A stretch of 64,000 nt of DNA from positions 34,050-98,049 of the forward strand of contig NZ_FNPI01000020.1 of assembly GCF_900107275.1 (NCBI RefSeq), read 5' to 3'. The position numbers and the translations under genes were made by a program. The stretch comes from Evansella caseinilytica. Lineage in GTDB: Bacteria > Bacillota > Bacilli > Bacillales > Salisediminibacteriaceae. Shown in pieces: positions 8,218 to 17,450 of this stretch (position 1 is the first letter of the stretch; each line of letters opens with the position of its first letter). The notes under the pieces were generated by a model. It saw only the letters and a list, made by a program, of their open reading frames with translations. It did not search any database and had not been told where the DNA came from.

Positions 8218-9039
8218 ATGGAATGGATATTGTTGGTTTTCTTAGGGCTCGTTGCTTCCATTTTAGGCAGCATTATGGGGTTGGGCGGAGGTATTATTGT
8301 TGTTCCGGCACTGATGATCTTAAGTGCTTATTCTCCGTTACTAAGCGATATCACCCCCCAGGTTGCTGTTGGGACATCCCTGCTGGTGATGATTTTTACA
8401 GGACTTTCATCGACACTGGCCTATTTAAAGCAGAAAAAGGTAGATATTCAGAGCGCGCTGATTTTTTTTGCCGGCAGCGGTCCGGGGGCATTATTCGGAG
8501 TCTGGCTAAATAAAGACATCAATACAGATTTTTTCTTGGTGATATTTGGCGGCTTCATCATCCTTGTCTCTTTTATACTAATGGTGCGAAAACATATCAA
8601 GCCGCTGAAGCGGAAACCTTCCGGGATCAAACGAAAGTATATAACGGAGGCCGGGGAAACGGAAGAATACGGGTTTCAGCCGGTCATTGCTGTATCGATT
8701 GCCTTTATCGTCGGGATGTGTTCCGGCCTGTTTGGAATTGGCGGCGGCTCGCTGATGGTGCCGGCAATGATCCTGCTATTCGGGTTTCCGCCGCACTTGG
8801 CTGTGGCGACATCGATGCTGATGATTTTTCTGTCGGCCATCGTCAGCTCCATTACCCATCTCTCTCTCGGAAATGTAAACTGGTTATATACACTGGCATT
8901 GCTGCCGGGAGCCTGGTTTGGCGGGCAGCTTGGAGCGGCGGTTAACCGCCGGATGTCAAGTGATGCAGTGGTACATTTACTACGCGTTTTCTTGATTATT
9001 ATCGGCGTGCGTTTAATATATCAAGGCCTGACCGGCTGA
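8218..9039 (+). CDS. yunE: TauE/SafE family sulfite/organosulfonate exporter, YunE
   Basis: 273 residues from the ATG at 8218, equal to the B. subtilis YunE length. Two homologous halves each carry a GLGGG-type motif: GSIMGLGGGIIVVPAL near residue 18 and CSGLFGIGGGSLMVPA near 165. About eight membrane helices are seen. The family exports sulfite, sulfonates or related anions; the substrate here is unknown. The open frame extends 36 codons upstream, adding a short Cys-rich stretch (CGRTKCDGCPHF), but no ribosome site supports that start; AGAAGGAAG precedes the chosen ATG. Confidence 0.85.
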   Translation: MEWILLVFLGLVASILGSIMGLGGGIIVVPALMILSAYSPLLSDITPQVAVGTSLLVMIFTGLSSTLAYLKQKKVDIQSALIFFAGSGPGALFGVWLNKDINTDFFLVIFGGFIILVSFILMVRKHIKPLKRKPSGIKRKYITEAGETEEYGFQPVIAVSIAFIVGMCSGLFGIGGGSLMVPAMILLFGFPPHLAVATSMLMIFLSAIVSSITHLSLGNVNWLYTLALLPGAWFGGQLGAAVNRRMSSDAVVHLLRVFLIIIGVRLIYQGLTG

Positions 9040-9076
9040 TTGACATTGTCTTACGTTGGAATAGGAGGTAACAACT

Positions 9077-10480
9077 TTGCCTAAACTGCGCATTTTACAT
9101 ACAAATGACCTGCACAGTCATTTGGAGCGTTGGTCTTCTGTTGCTGCCTGGATTAAAGCGAAGCGGGCGGCAGCCGCGGCAGATCGCGAGGATTTTCTGC
9201 TGGTTGACATCGGAGATCATGCAGACCGTGCCCACCCGGTAACGGAAGCGTTAAGGGGAAAAGGAAATGTAAGCCTGTTGAACATGCTCGATTACGATGC
9301 CGTAACGATAGGAAACAATGAAGGAATTACCTTTTCAAAAGCGAATCTTGACGCTATGTATGAGCAGGCCGGTTTTTCCATCATTGTCAGCAATTTGTTT
9401 CATGAAAACGGGGAAAGCTCCCCTTGGCTGAAGCGGGCGGAAATTCTTACAACCGCATCTGGTATTCGCATCGGAATAATCGGTGTAACCGTACCGTATC
9501 ATTTATTTTACAAAACCCTCGGCTGGAACGTTACCGATCCGTTCACATGCGTCGGGGAATTGGTGGGAGAACTCCGGGATCAGGTTGATTTTCTCCTCTG
9601 TTTATCCCATTTAGGACTGCCGGATGATGAACGGCTGGCTGAGCAATTTCCCGATGTCGATTTGATTTTGGGAGGACACACTCATCATGTGCTACCGGCA
9701 GGAAAAAAGATAAATGACACTTGGATTAATCAGGCTGGCCGCAACGGAAAGTATGTCGGGGATATTACCGTTCCATTTCAAACACAGCGCGTCGGATTTT
9801 CAAGCGGAACGCCTGTGATCCGGACCGAACTGGTTGATCTGAATATCAAGGATAAGGCTGTCGATGAAAAGCTGGCAAAGCTATCGCAGGAGGCAGCCGC
9901 TATACTAAACAAAAAAGTCGCCTCCTTAAGCAAGGAGATGAAGGTGAACTGGAGCGAACCAACGCTGCTCACAGAAATGTTGGCAGAGGGCTTGCGGGAA
10001 TGGTGCGAGGCTGAAATCAGCATGGTGAATGCAGGGGTAATTCTTGATGACCTCCCGGCAGGTGAGATTACTTACATGGATATCCACCGTATTTGTCCCC
10101 ATCCGATCAACCCGGCGACGGTCATGATTTCCGGGGAGCAGTTGCTTGAACTCATCAGGCAGGGGCAAAAGCGGGAAATGGTGGAATTTCCACTGAAAGG
10201 TTTCGGCTTTCGCGGGAAAGTCCTTGGCGCGCTTGTTTTCGACGGACTGACGGTGACCGGCGCCGGAAGGTATATCCGGGCCAAGGATGTATTGATACAT
10301 CATCGGCCCCTTGATAAAAAGCGACAATATAAATTGGCCACCGTCGATATGTTTACGTTTGGACATATTTACCCGCCCATCAGTTCGATTGCGGAAAAAG
10401 TGTATTACATGCCGGAATTCCTTCGCGATGTTCTTGCCTGGAAGCTGGCAAAAGCAGCTGGAGAAACGGGAAGTGGCTAA
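9077..10480 (+). CDS. yunD: Calcineurin-like phosphoesterase / 5'-nucleotidase family protein YunD
   Basis: 467 residues. The N-terminal metallophosphoesterase domain begins HTNDLHSHL (D11, H13), followed by GDHADR, GNNEGI and the distal metal motif GGHTHHVLP near residue 205. A C-terminal 5'-nucleotidase domain follows (about 275-440). The family hydrolyses nucleoside phosphates or related esters with two metal ions. There is no signal peptide, so it should be cytoplasmic. The start is TTG at 9077 behind AGGAGGT. It follows yunE after 37 bases in the same order as in B. subtilis. Confidence 0.88.
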   Translation: MPKLRILHTNDLHSHLERWSSVAAWIKAKRAAAAADREDFLLVDIGDHADRAHPVTEALRGKGNVSLLNMLDYDAVTIGNNEGITFSKANLDAMYEQAGFSIIVSNLFHENGESSPWLKRAEILTTASGIRIGIIGVTVPYHLFYKTLGWNVTDPFTCVGELVGELRDQVDFLLCLSHLGLPDDERLAEQFPDVDLILGGHTHHVLPAGKKINDTWINQAGRNGKYVGDITVPFQTQRVGFSSGTPVIRTELVDLNIKDKAVDEKLAKLSQEAAAILNKKVASLSKEMKVNWSEPTLLTEMLAEGLREWCEAEISMVNAGVILDDLPAGEITYMDIHRICPHPINPATVMISGEQLLELIRQGQKREMVEFPLKGFGFRGKVLGALVFDGLTVTGAGRYIRAKDVLIHHRPLDKKRQYKLATVDMFTFGHIYPPISSIAEKVYYMPEFLRDVLAWKLAKAAGETGSG

Positions 10481-10504
10481 AAAATATAACGGGCGGTCTT
10501 TTCC

Positions 10505-10551
10505 AGTGTTTGTTCAAAAAAATGGTTTTTTATCTTTTGGAACAACCACGA
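10505..10551. repeat. Short hairpin repeat after yunD
   Basis: AGTGTTTGTTCAAAAAAATGG... folds on TATCTTTTGGAACAACCAC. It starts 25 bases after the yunD stop and may serve as its terminator. Confidence 0.65.
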
Positions 10552-10695
10552 AAAAGAACTGTCACTCTGACCATTACCATTGGAAGCCGGCGGCGCCCGG
10601 CAATGTTTCACAGCAGGACTGACACGATTTTTTTCCTTTCTCATAGGCTGGTATGGAAGGAAAACCAGCTGTTTTGCAAGAAAGGGGTGGCAACG

Positions 10696-10998
10696 ATGGT
10701 GGAGGTTTGTCCGATGTTTATTGAAGGGAGGCCATTTACAGCGATCACTGTGGCTTTGCCAAAAACAAAATTATTAGTCGTGACGAATGAAAAAGGGTAC
10801 ATTATGTGCGGTGCATTGGACGTAGGATTGCTCAACGAAAAATTGAAAGACAGAAAAGTTATTGCCGGACGGGCGGTAGGAGTCAAAACGATTGCCGAAC
10901 TTCTGGAGGCACCCCTTGAATCAGTAACGATCGAAGCAGAGAATGCAGGAATTCATAAGGGCATGAAAGGAAAAGCGGCCCTGCTGACATTATCATAG
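10696..10998 (+). CDS. yunC: DUF1805 protein YunC
   Basis: 100 residues from ATG 10696 (AAAGGGGTGG just upstream). The open frame runs further 5' through the hairpin repeat, without a ribosome site. The sequence (FIEGRPFTAITVALPKTKLL, then NEKGYIMCGALDVGLLNEKL) is the DUF1805 family, small alpha/beta proteins of unknown function found across Bacillaceae. Length agrees with B. subtilis YunC (about 101). Neighbours follow the yunD-yunC-yunB order, here with an HD-GYP gene and thyA-dfrA inserted before yunB. Confidence 0.85.
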   Translation: MVEVCPMFIEGRPFTAITVALPKTKLLVVTNEKGYIMCGALDVGLLNEKLKDRKVIAGRAVGVKTIAELLEAPLESVTIEAENAGIHKGMKGKAALLTLS

Positions 10999-11012
10999 AA
11001 ACAGTACTTTGC

Positions 11013-11040
11013 GCAGCTCCTGCAGAAAAGGCGGAGCTGC
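11013..11040 (+). terminator. Hairpin after yunC, weak terminator
   Basis: GCAGCTCC and GGAGCTGC form an 8-bp stem 15 bases after the yunC stop. There is no T-run, so termination is uncertain. Confidence 0.35.
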
Positions 11041-11074
11041 CCCAACTAACGGAAGAAAAAGGACGGGATTATTG

Positions 11075-12178
11075 ATGAGGATACGGTCAATCCATTCATT
11101 GACGGAAAACGATCGCTTAGCAAAGGCAATTTACAACGAAAACGGACAGATTCTTTTGAAAAAAGGAGTAACACCAACCTCAGGAATGATTACCCGTTTG
11201 AAGAAAAAAGGGATATCGTATGTTTATATTGAGGACGAGCTCACCGAGGGCATTGTTGTTTCCGATGCCATTGGAGAAAAAACACGGGCACAGTCCCTTA
11301 AGACGATCCAGAGTAGCTTTCAATCGATGTCTGATAAGCTTGTATTGGGAAAATCCATTGACATGGACAAATTTACACCTGCCTTTTCTAATGTTATAAA
11401 AAATATCCTGTCTGAAGTCAAAGCGAACGGGGAAGCTATCTCCATGCTGTCTGATGTTTTTTGCTATGATTCCTATATTTTTCATCATTCGTTGAATGTG
11501 GCTGTCTATGCGCTTGCGTTAGGAAGGAAATACGGTTTGATGGAAAAAGAGCTGGAGGAATTAGGGCTGGGTGCGATCCTTCATGATGTCGGCAAGATTT
11601 CGATCCCCGTTGAAGTGTTGAATAAGCAAGACAAGTTGACGGATGAGGAGTTCTGCTTAATCAAGGAGCACTCCACCGTTGGTTTCGAAATGCTGCGGAA
11701 ATCCCATACGATTTCAATGGTTACCGCCCACTGCGCTTTCCAGCATCATGAGCGGCTGGACGGCTCCGGTTATCCACGGGGGATAAAGGGAAAGGATATT
11801 CATTTGTACGCAAAGCTGATCGGCCTTGTGGACGTCTTTGATGCAGTGACGGCGAACCGGGTGTACCGCAAAGCAATGCTTCCGCACGAAGGGTTGGAAT
11901 TACTGTATTCCGGGGCAGATACGAAATTTGAAAAAGAGATGATCCAGGCGTTTGCCAAAACGGTTGCCATCTATCCGCTCGGGCTGGAAGTCCGCTTGAG
12001 CGACGGTAGAATCGGCATTGTGGCAAAGCAGAACAATAACATTTCTTCCCGCCCGGTAGTGCGGATTATCACGGAGGAAGAAAACATGGTAACGCCGTAC
12101 GAAATCAATTTGGAAGAGCACTTGGATGTGATGATCGTTTCTTGTGAGAACTGTTTATCCCAGCATGCGGCATCATAA
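11075..12178 (+). CDS. HD-GYP domain cyclic-di-GMP phosphodiesterase-like protein
   Basis: 367 residues. An N-terminal region of about 120 residues resembles the DUF3391-like or unassigned N-part of HD-GYP proteins. A full HD-GYP domain follows: HH at 137-138, HD at 170-171 (AILHDVGKI), [13 protein letters not shown] near 224-236 and [12 protein letters not shown] near 255. These are the metal-binding and GYP residues of enzymes that cleave cyclic di-GMP, so activity is likely. No receiver or membrane domain is present. The start MRIRSIHSL is chosen over an upstream frame start. It sits alone between yunC and thyA, outside the conserved block order. Confidence 0.88.
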   Translation: MRIRSIHSLTENDRLAKAIYNENGQILLKKGVTPTSGMITRLKKKGISYVYIEDELTEGIVVSDAIGEKTRAQSLKTIQSSFQSMSDKLVLGKSIDMDKFTPAFSNVIKNILSEVKANGEAISMLSDVFCYDSYIFHHSLNVAVYALALGRKYGLMEKELEELGLGAILHDVGKISIPVEVLNKQDKLTDEEFCLIKEHSTVGFEMLRKSHTISMVTAHCAFQHHERLDGSGYPRGIKGKDIHLYAKLIGLVDVFDAVTANRVYRKAMLPHEGLELLYSGADTKFEKEMIQAFAKTVAIYPLGLEVRLSDGRIGIVAKQNNNISSRPVVRIITEEENMVTPYEINLEEHLDVMIVSCENCLSQHAAS

Positions 12179-12293
12179 TTTTTTCCGGATTGATTCAAAA
12201 GGAAGGAAGCAGCATCGTTTTTCTTATCGACGGTGGCGCTTCTGCCACAAGCATATTAGCACTATTGACTTCATGGACAGAAAGGTGATTGGA

Positions 12294-13088
12294 ATGAAAC
12301 AGTACGCAGAACTGTGCAGACATATATTGGAGAACGGGACGGAGAAGGAGGATCGGACAGGAACGGGAACAATCAGCACGTTCGGTTACCAGATGCGGTT
12401 CGACTTCAATGCCGGTTTTCCGCTGTTGACGACAAAAAGACTGGCGTTGCGGGCAATTATTCATGAACTGTTGTGGTTTATTCGAGGAGATACCAATATT
12501 CGCTATCTTCAAGAAAATAATGTTCGTATTTGGAATGAATGGGCGGATGAAAACGGCGATTTAGGTCCGGTTTACGGCAAGCAGTGGCGATCGTGGCCGA
12601 CGGCGGACGGCGGAGCAATCGATCAGCTTGGAGAAGTGGTCAAACAGATTAAAACGAATCCTGATTCGCGTCGGCTGCTCGTCAATTCATGGAATGTGGC
12701 TGATTTGGAGCGAATGGCGCTGGCGCCATGCCACTGCCTGTTTCAGTTTTACGTCTCAGAGGGAAAACTATCATGTCAGCTTTATCAGCGAAGCGCGGAT
12801 GTTTTTCTCGGCGTGCCGTTCAATATTGCCTCGTATGCGCTGTTGACAATGATGATCGCTCAGGAATGCGAGCTTGGTCTTGGCGAGTTTATACATACGT
12901 TCGGCGATGTCCACATTTATAAAAATCACGTGGAGCAAGTGAAGCTGCAGCTGACAAGGGAGCCGCGGCCGCTGCCGAAAATGTTGTTAAACCCGGCACG
13001 CAAAAAAATAGAAGATTTCACGATCGACGACTTCGAGCTTGTTGATTACGATCCCCACCCGCATATCAAAGGGGAGGTTTCCGTATGA
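12294..13088 (+). CDS. thyA: Thymidylate synthase ThyA
   Basis: 264 residues, the length of E. coli ThyA, starting at ATG 12294 behind AGAAAGGTGAT. It converts dUMP and methylene-tetrahydrofolate to dTMP and dihydrofolate. The catalytic cysteine is C146 in [22 protein letters not shown] near residue 19, LLTTKR near 44, and [18 protein letters not shown] are all intact. The last four bases (ATGA) overlap the dfrA start, so the two are translationally coupled and the dihydrofolate made here is recycled by the next gene product. Confidence 0.97.
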   Translation: MKQYAELCRHILENGTEKEDRTGTGTISTFGYQMRFDFNAGFPLLTTKRLALRAIIHELLWFIRGDTNIRYLQENNVRIWNEWADENGDLGPVYGKQWRSWPTADGGAIDQLGEVVKQIKTNPDSRRLLVNSWNVADLERMALAPCHCLFQFYVSEGKLSCQLYQRSADVFLGVPFNIASYALLTMMIAQECELGLGEFIHTFGDVHIYKNHVEQVKLQLTREPRPLPKMLLNPARKKIEDFTIDDFELVDYDPHPHIKGEVSV

Positions 13089-13567
13089 TTTCGATGATCG
13101 CCGCCATGGGAGAAAACCATGTCATTGGACTTGAGGGGCGGATGCCGTGGCATTTGCCGAACGATTTGAAGTTTTTCAAGCGGGTGACTTCCGGCCACGC
13201 GGTGGTAATGGGAAGAAAAACGTTTGTATCCTTGGGAAAGCCTTTGCCGGGAAGGCGAAATATCGTTGTCACGAGAGACCGGACATTCTCGCCGGCCGGA
13301 GTGGAAGTGATTCATTCCCTTGAGAAGATAAAGGATGTCCGCGATACAGTGGAAGAAGTTTTTGTGATCGGCGGTGCAACGCTTTATAATGAAATGCTGC
13401 CATTTGCCGAAAAAATTTATTTGACGATCATACACGAGAAGTTTGCCGGAGACACCCTTTTTCCGAAGCTGAACGAGCAGGAATGGCAGGTCGTCTCCAC
13501 GGAAAAAGGCATCATCGATGAGAAAAATCAATATGAACACACGTTTTATGTGTACGAACGAAAATAG
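13085..13567 (+). CDS. dfrA: Dihydrofolate reductase
   Basis: 160 residues, typical bacterial chromosomal DHFR (also named folA). It reduces dihydrofolate to tetrahydrofolate with NADPH. Visible marks: [15 protein letters not shown] at the N-terminus, the [11 protein letters not shown] segment with catalytic acid D27, the VVMGRKTF nucleotide-binding turn, and [14 protein letters not shown]. It overlaps thyA by four bases. Its stop is followed at once by a mini version of the GGGAC palindrome family, which may help end transcription. Confidence 0.96.
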   Translation: MISMIAAMGENHVIGLEGRMPWHLPNDLKFFKRVTSGHAVVMGRKTFVSLGKPLPGRRNIVVTRDRTFSPAGVEVIHSLEKIKDVRDTVEEVFVIGGATLYNEMLPFAEKIYLTIIHEKFAGDTLFPKLNEQEWQVVSTEKGIIDEKNQYEHTFYVYERK

Positions 13568-13579
13568 GGACCATGTCCC
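13567..13579. repeat. Miniature GGGAC palindrome
   Basis: GGGACCATGTCCC, then CGAATTTTTTGTGAA, matches the outer arms and the tail of the 40-bp palindrome with the centre deleted. Confidence 0.6.
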
Positions 13580-13647
13580 CGAATTTTTTGTGAAAAAGCT
13601 GTCCCCCTTCTGCATATGTATTGTATGAGAAGGGGGTTAAGCAGCAT

Positions 13648-14472
13648 ATGAGAAAAATCCGTACCATTCGTCCCCGCAAGAAACGGAGAGGCCCGCTGCC
13701 ATTCCGTCATGTTTTTTTGATTTCGCTGTTAATATTCTGCTTTTTGACTGTCCAGGGACTCATCATCATTGAGAAAGGGATTCGGCCGACGCTTGTGAAT
13801 ATCGCGAAAACGGAAACACAGCGCATCGGCACCCTGGCGATCAATGATGCGATCTCGAAAAAAATTCTGGAAGAGCTTGGTCTGGAGGATCTTATTGTCT
13901 ATGAAAGGGATGCTGCAGGTAAAGTCACCTACGTTGACTTAAATGCCGTTATTTATAACCGGGTGTTAAGGGAAACGGTCAAGCGGGTCCAGGATTATCT
14001 AAATGCGATTGAGCGCGGAGAAATCAGGGATTACAGCTTGCCGACAGATGTTGATGTCGAGCGGGACGGAGCAACGTTTTCCGAAGACGGTATTATACAT
14101 ATGATACCGCTGGGACAGGCGACGAAAAACTCGCTGCTTGCCCATTTAGGGCCGCGTGTCCCTGTTCGTTTATCTGCCATTGGAGATGTCAAGGCAGACT
14201 TTGACTACGAGTTGGAAACAACTGGAATTAACAATACGTGGATCAGCGTTTCCATTCACATTGAAGTGGATGTAAAAATCGTCATCCCGTTCGCCACGGA
14301 TACCGAAGTGGTGAAAACGTCGATACCGGTGGCGATGGCATGGGTGCCGGGGGACGTGCCGAATTTTTACAGTACCGGCAGCAGCGTTGCTCCTGGAGTT
14401 GTACTGCCTGAAGGAGGCGGTGAAGAAGATATCGAAATATTCACCGGTAACGAGGGGGAAAATGACAGGTAA
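13648..14472 (+). CDS. yunB: Sporulation protein YunB
   Basis: 275 residues. A basic N-terminus (RKIRTIRPRKKRRG) precedes one membrane helix (HVFLISLLIFCFLTVQGLII, residues 27-46). The remaining part, about 225 residues, would face outside the mother-cell cytoplasm. The family mark IRPTLVNIAKTETQRIGT lies just after the helix. YunB is needed for sporulation in B. subtilis and made in the mother cell; the molecular role is not known. The start at 13648 is chosen because AAGGGGGT lies upstream; B. subtilis YunB is about 20 residues shorter. The C-terminus ends in an acidic Gly/Glu-rich tail. Confidence 0.9.
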   Translation: MRKIRTIRPRKKRRGPLPFRHVFLISLLIFCFLTVQGLIIIEKGIRPTLVNIAKTETQRIGTLAINDAISKKILEELGLEDLIVYERDAAGKVTYVDLNAVIYNRVLRETVKRVQDYLNAIERGEIRDYSLPTDVDVERDGATFSEDGIIHMIPLGQATKNSLLAHLGPRVPVRLSAIGDVKADFDYELETTGINNTWISVSIHIEVDVKIVIPFATDTEVVKTSIPVAMAWVPGDVPNFYSTGSSVAPGVVLPEGGGEEDIEIFTGNEGENDR

Positions 14473-14566
14473 CAAAGGAAAAATATAGTTCTTGCAAAGG
14501 AGTACATTATTTGATAAACTCAATTGGGTTTGACAATTGAATCGGTACATTACCTCATCAACAATG

Positions 14567-14736
14567 GGGTAGAGGTGCGAAGCTTATGAGTAAAAATCTG
14601 GAGTTTGGACGACGTGGAAAGATTTTGAAGGGAAGCTTTGCCGAAGCGGTTGATTTTGTCCGGAGTCAACTGGCTGGGGCTGCATTGAATAAGTGCAGCA
14701 CTGTCACTCAAGGAATCCGGGAGTGGAGAGCTACTG
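14567..14736 (+). ncRNA. Lysine riboswitch (L-box)
   Basis: Conserved L-box blocks appear in order: GTAGAGGTGCGAAGCTTATG at the 5' side, GGAAGCTTTGCCGAAGCGGT, GCTGGGGCTGCATTGAATAA followed by GTGCAGCACTGTCAC, and GGGAGTGGAGAGCTAC closing the basal stem. The layout and spacing match the lysC leader aptamer of B. subtilis. A terminator hairpin follows at 14778, and the regulated gene is the NhaC-family carrier at 14862. High lysine should favour termination. A 58-codon open frame inside (14586-14762) is an accident of the RNA sequence. Confidence 0.92.
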
Positions 14737-14777
14737 AACAACATCATGATGGTGGGGAATGAACTTCTTTCATTAGG

Positions 14778-14811
14778 CAGTAAAGGAGGTTTTTCCTTTG
14801 CTGTTTTTTTT
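14778..14811 (+). terminator. Riboswitch terminator
   Basis: CAGTAAAGGA pairs with TCCTTTGCTG (one G-T pair) and is followed by eight T. It is the expression platform of the lysine riboswitch. A partial dispersed hairpin arm (TTTTGAACAAACAC) follows at 14820. Confidence 0.85.
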
Positions 14812-14861
14812 ATTGGCTCTTTTGAACAAACACATATACTATTTTTGAAGGAGGAGAATCT

Positions 14862-16433
14862 ATGGAACACGGAGCACTGTCGCTCATACCGCCGATATTG
14901 GCTTTGCTCATGGTGATGTTTACGAGACGCGTGCTGCTGTCTCTCGGCGTGGGGATTATCGTCGGCGCCCTGATGATCAATCAGACGCAGGACATGATGA
15001 TCAACGAAAGCCTGAATCTCATTATTTCCATCGTCACCGGAATATTTGTCGTAGACGGCGGCATTAACACTTGGGAATTTTACATTATTTTATTTTTGCT
15101 GATTTTAGGGATCATTGCCTCGCTCGTAACGCTTACGGGCGGAGCGCGGGCGTTTGGTGAATGGGCGCTCAAGCGGGTGAAAACGAGAACAGGCGCGCAA
15201 TTCGTCGCCGGTCTGCTTGGGATCTTGATTTTTATTGATGACTATTTTAACAGCCTGACCGTCGGTAATGTGAGCAGACCTTTTTCCGACCGCCACCAAA
15301 TTTCAAGGGCGAAGCTGGCTTACATCGTCGATTCCACTGCGGCGCCGATGTGCGTGATTGCACCGGTCTCCAGTTGGGGGGCATACATCATCACCATTAT
15401 CGGTTCGATTTTAGTGACGCACGGCGTGAGTCAATATGGCGCTTTGCAGGCATTTTTGTTGATGGCGCCGATGAATTTCTATGCGATCTTTGCGATTTTG
15501 TTTGTGTTTGCCGTAGCTTATTTCAAGCTTGATTTTGGGTCGATGCGGACGCATGAACAACGCGCTCTTGAAACCGGTGAACTCGTTGATAAAAGTAAAG
15601 GAGCGGTGCCGGGGGGCAATGACGATATGAAGCCGCTTGGCAATGGACGTGTAGGGGATCTGCTGTGGCCGATTGCCACGTTGATTGTCGCAACCGTGAT
15701 TTTCATGATTACGACCGGGATTCAGGGGACGGAAGGGGAAAAAAGTATTTTGGCGACGTTTGAAAACACGGATGTTGCCGCTGCGCTCGTATACGGTGGA
15801 CTCGTCAGCCTGGCAGTGACCGTTGTCATCACCATTTTGCGCAAAATTCCTGTCAAACAGTTTAGCCTTGGCATCTGGTCCGGAATCAAGTCCATGTTGC
15901 CTGCCATTTATATTCTTGTTTTTGCTTGGACGATCATCGAGATCATTGGTGAATTAGGCACAGGGGAGTATCTGGCAAGTCTCGTTAACGAACACATCCA
16001 AATCGGCTATTTACCGGTCCTGCTGTTTGTCATTGCCGGCTTTATGGCTTTCTCAACGGGAACTTCGTGGGGAACGTTCGGCATCATGCTACCGATCGCA
16101 GCTGACATTGCCGCGGTGACGGATATTAACATGCTGTTGCCGGTGCTTGCTGCTGTCTTGGCTGGAGCGATTTTCGGCGATCACTGTTCGCCGATTTCCG
16201 ATACAACGATCCTGTCTTCAGCGGGAGCGGGCAGCCATCATATCGATCACGTTCTTACCCAGCTGCCATATGCGCTGATCGTCGCTTTTATTTCGATTGT
16301 CGGCTTCCTGGTACTGGGCTTCACAACAAATGTTTTTCTGGCATTATTAGCGGCAGCAGCGGCATTTGTCGCCGTTATTTTCATCGTGAACGCTTGTATC
16401 CGCGGTATCTACGGAAAAGCGGAGCAGCAATAA
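14862..16433 (+). CDS. NhaC-family transporter, predicted lysine permease
   Basis: 523 residues with about 12 membrane helices. The family is Na+/H+ antiporter NhaC: FIDDYFNSLTVGNV near residue 125, STAAPMCVIAPVSSWGAYI near 163, STGTSWGTFGIMLP near 395 and GDHCSPISDTTILSSAGAG near 435 are the classical motifs. Because a lysine riboswitch with terminator directly precedes it, it very likely imports lysine, probably with Na+. This NhaC branch is called LysW in riboswitch surveys. GAAGGAGGAG lies before the ATG. It is monocistronic, and a GGGGTGTC hairpin repeat 15 bases after the stop may act as terminator. Confidence 0.9.
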   Translation: MEHGALSLIPPILALLMVMFTRRVLLSLGVGIIVGALMINQTQDMMINESLNLIISIVTGIFVVDGGINTWEFYIILFLLILGIIASLVTLTGGARAFGEWALKRVKTRTGAQFVAGLLGILIFIDDYFNSLTVGNVSRPFSDRHQISRAKLAYIVDSTAAPMCVIAPVSSWGAYIITIIGSILVTHGVSQYGALQAFLLMAPMNFYAIFAILFVFAVAYFKLDFGSMRTHEQRALETGELVDKSKGAVPGGNDDMKPLGNGRVGDLLWPIATLIVATVIFMITTGIQGTEGEKSILATFENTDVAAALVYGGLVSLAVTVVITILRKIPVKQFSLGIWSGIKSMLPAIYILVFAWTIIEIIGELGTGEYLASLVNEHIQIGYLPVLLFVIAGFMAFSTGTSWGTFGIMLPIAADIAAVTDINMLLPVLAAVLAGAIFGDHCSPISDTTILSSAGAGSHHIDHVLTQLPYALIVAFISIVGFLVLGFTTNVFLALLAAAAAFVAVIFIVNACIRGIYGKAEQQ

Positions 16434-16447
16434 AAAATGTAGCCAAA

Positions 16448-17000
16448 GGGGTGTCGCAAAAGGGTGGTTTTCCCTTTTGAGACACCCCCGAAGCAATGAG
16501 CGAAGCCGTTGCATCTTTTCAAAAGCCCGATAGGTGTGGTTTTTTCCTATCGGGCGTGCAGCGACGAGCAAAGCTACGATGCCTTTCCCATCGAGTTGTC
16601 TCGACGGAGAGTCATCGAAGCTTTGCTTGCAGAGGAAGAGACAAGCACGGACCCATTGCCCGATATTTTTTTACAAAAAGATCGGTTTTTATCTTTTTGA
16701 ACAAGCACGAAGCAATGAGCCATTCTTCACTGAGGCACTGCGAACTGTCTCATCGTGTCATCGTGCGCGATGGCACTTGGACAGACGTCGGTGCGCTACT
16801 AGTAGAGGAAGAGACAATGGGTGGAGCCGATGCATTCTTTTCAGGCCGACTGTGAGTGGTACTTAAGCGGAATTGGAGGATGACGACATTTCGCCGTTGC
16901 CCATAGGACGTGGGCAGCACTTAGGCGGAAGTGGGTCGCATCGTGCGGAACCATTGCCTTTTTGAACAGACGCTTATCGTTTTGGCTTTTGACACAGCCC
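16448..17000 (+). repeat. Long composite repeat element, copy 1
   Basis: It starts with hairpin GGGGTGTCGCAAAAGG...CCCTTTTGAGACACCCC and ends GCTTTTGACACAGCCC, which is an imperfect inverse of the start. Inside are the tail CGAAGCAATGAGCGAAGCC, the hairpin CCCGATAGG...CCTATCGGG, and a second nested unit (16673-16972) that starts and ends with CAAAAAG/CTTTTTGAAC arms. Related copies lie at 33511-33756 and 35700-36056, and the nested unit is like 60494-60717. Open frames of up to 119 codons cross it, but none has a ribosome site and frames are not kept between copies. Confidence 0.75.
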
Positions 17001-17288
17001 GCTTCGCGCATTTGTGCCAGATGACGGATTAGTGTTAGGAAGCGGCATTAATGTTCTTCAAGATGACTTGTGAAAAAGAAAGTGGAAAAGGTATATTCCA
17101 TTTATTACAAATTTTTTTTTTTTTAAACATGTTGTTCTTGTTTTTCTGACATAATGATTATTGTAATTTATTACTATTTATATACGAGAAAATTGTTCGA
17201 GGATACCGGATATTTATGTATATTTATCAACAATTCCGTGAATATTTATTTATATTTTCAGATTTATATAGAATATTTCGAAAATGTT
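17001..17288. other. AT-rich intergenic stretch
   Basis: A very AT-rich run leads up to the NSS promoter. An open frame of 86 codons (17154-17414) overlaps the promoter and is Tyr/Ile-rich only because of base composition. I see no gene. Confidence 0.5.
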
Positions 17289-17317
17289 TTGACAAACAAG
17301 CAATACAAATTTATAAT
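17289..17317 (+). promoter_or_regulatory. Sigma-A promoter of the NSS operon
   Basis: TTGACA (17289-17294), 17-base spacer, TATAAT (17312-17317): both boxes are exact consensus. The start codon of the symporter lies about 130 bases downstream, leaving a long leader in which I see no known riboswitch. Confidence 0.8.
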
Positions 17318-17450
17318 AAGACAACATACAATATATTTTTCATTCATATATGTAAGTAGAAGGAGGAAGAAAAAAAGCACTATATCCAGAATAGTCAGAA
17401 TAAACAAAAAATAACCACAGTAAATTGAATTTGGGAAGGAGAAAAGGTTC

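Noticed and set aside
14586..14762. 58-codon frame starting MSKNLEFGRRGKIL behind GGTAGAGGTG
   Set aside because: It lies completely within the lysine riboswitch; the apparent ribosome site is the conserved aptamer start.
16496..16866. Open frames up to 119 codons in the long repeat, also seen in its other copies
   Set aside because: No ribosome sites; frames and stops differ between copies; the sequence is explained by the repeat.
17154..17414. 86-codon Tyr/Ile-rich frame upstream of the NSS gene
   Set aside because: It arises from very AT-rich DNA and contains the NSS promoter; no ribosome site.
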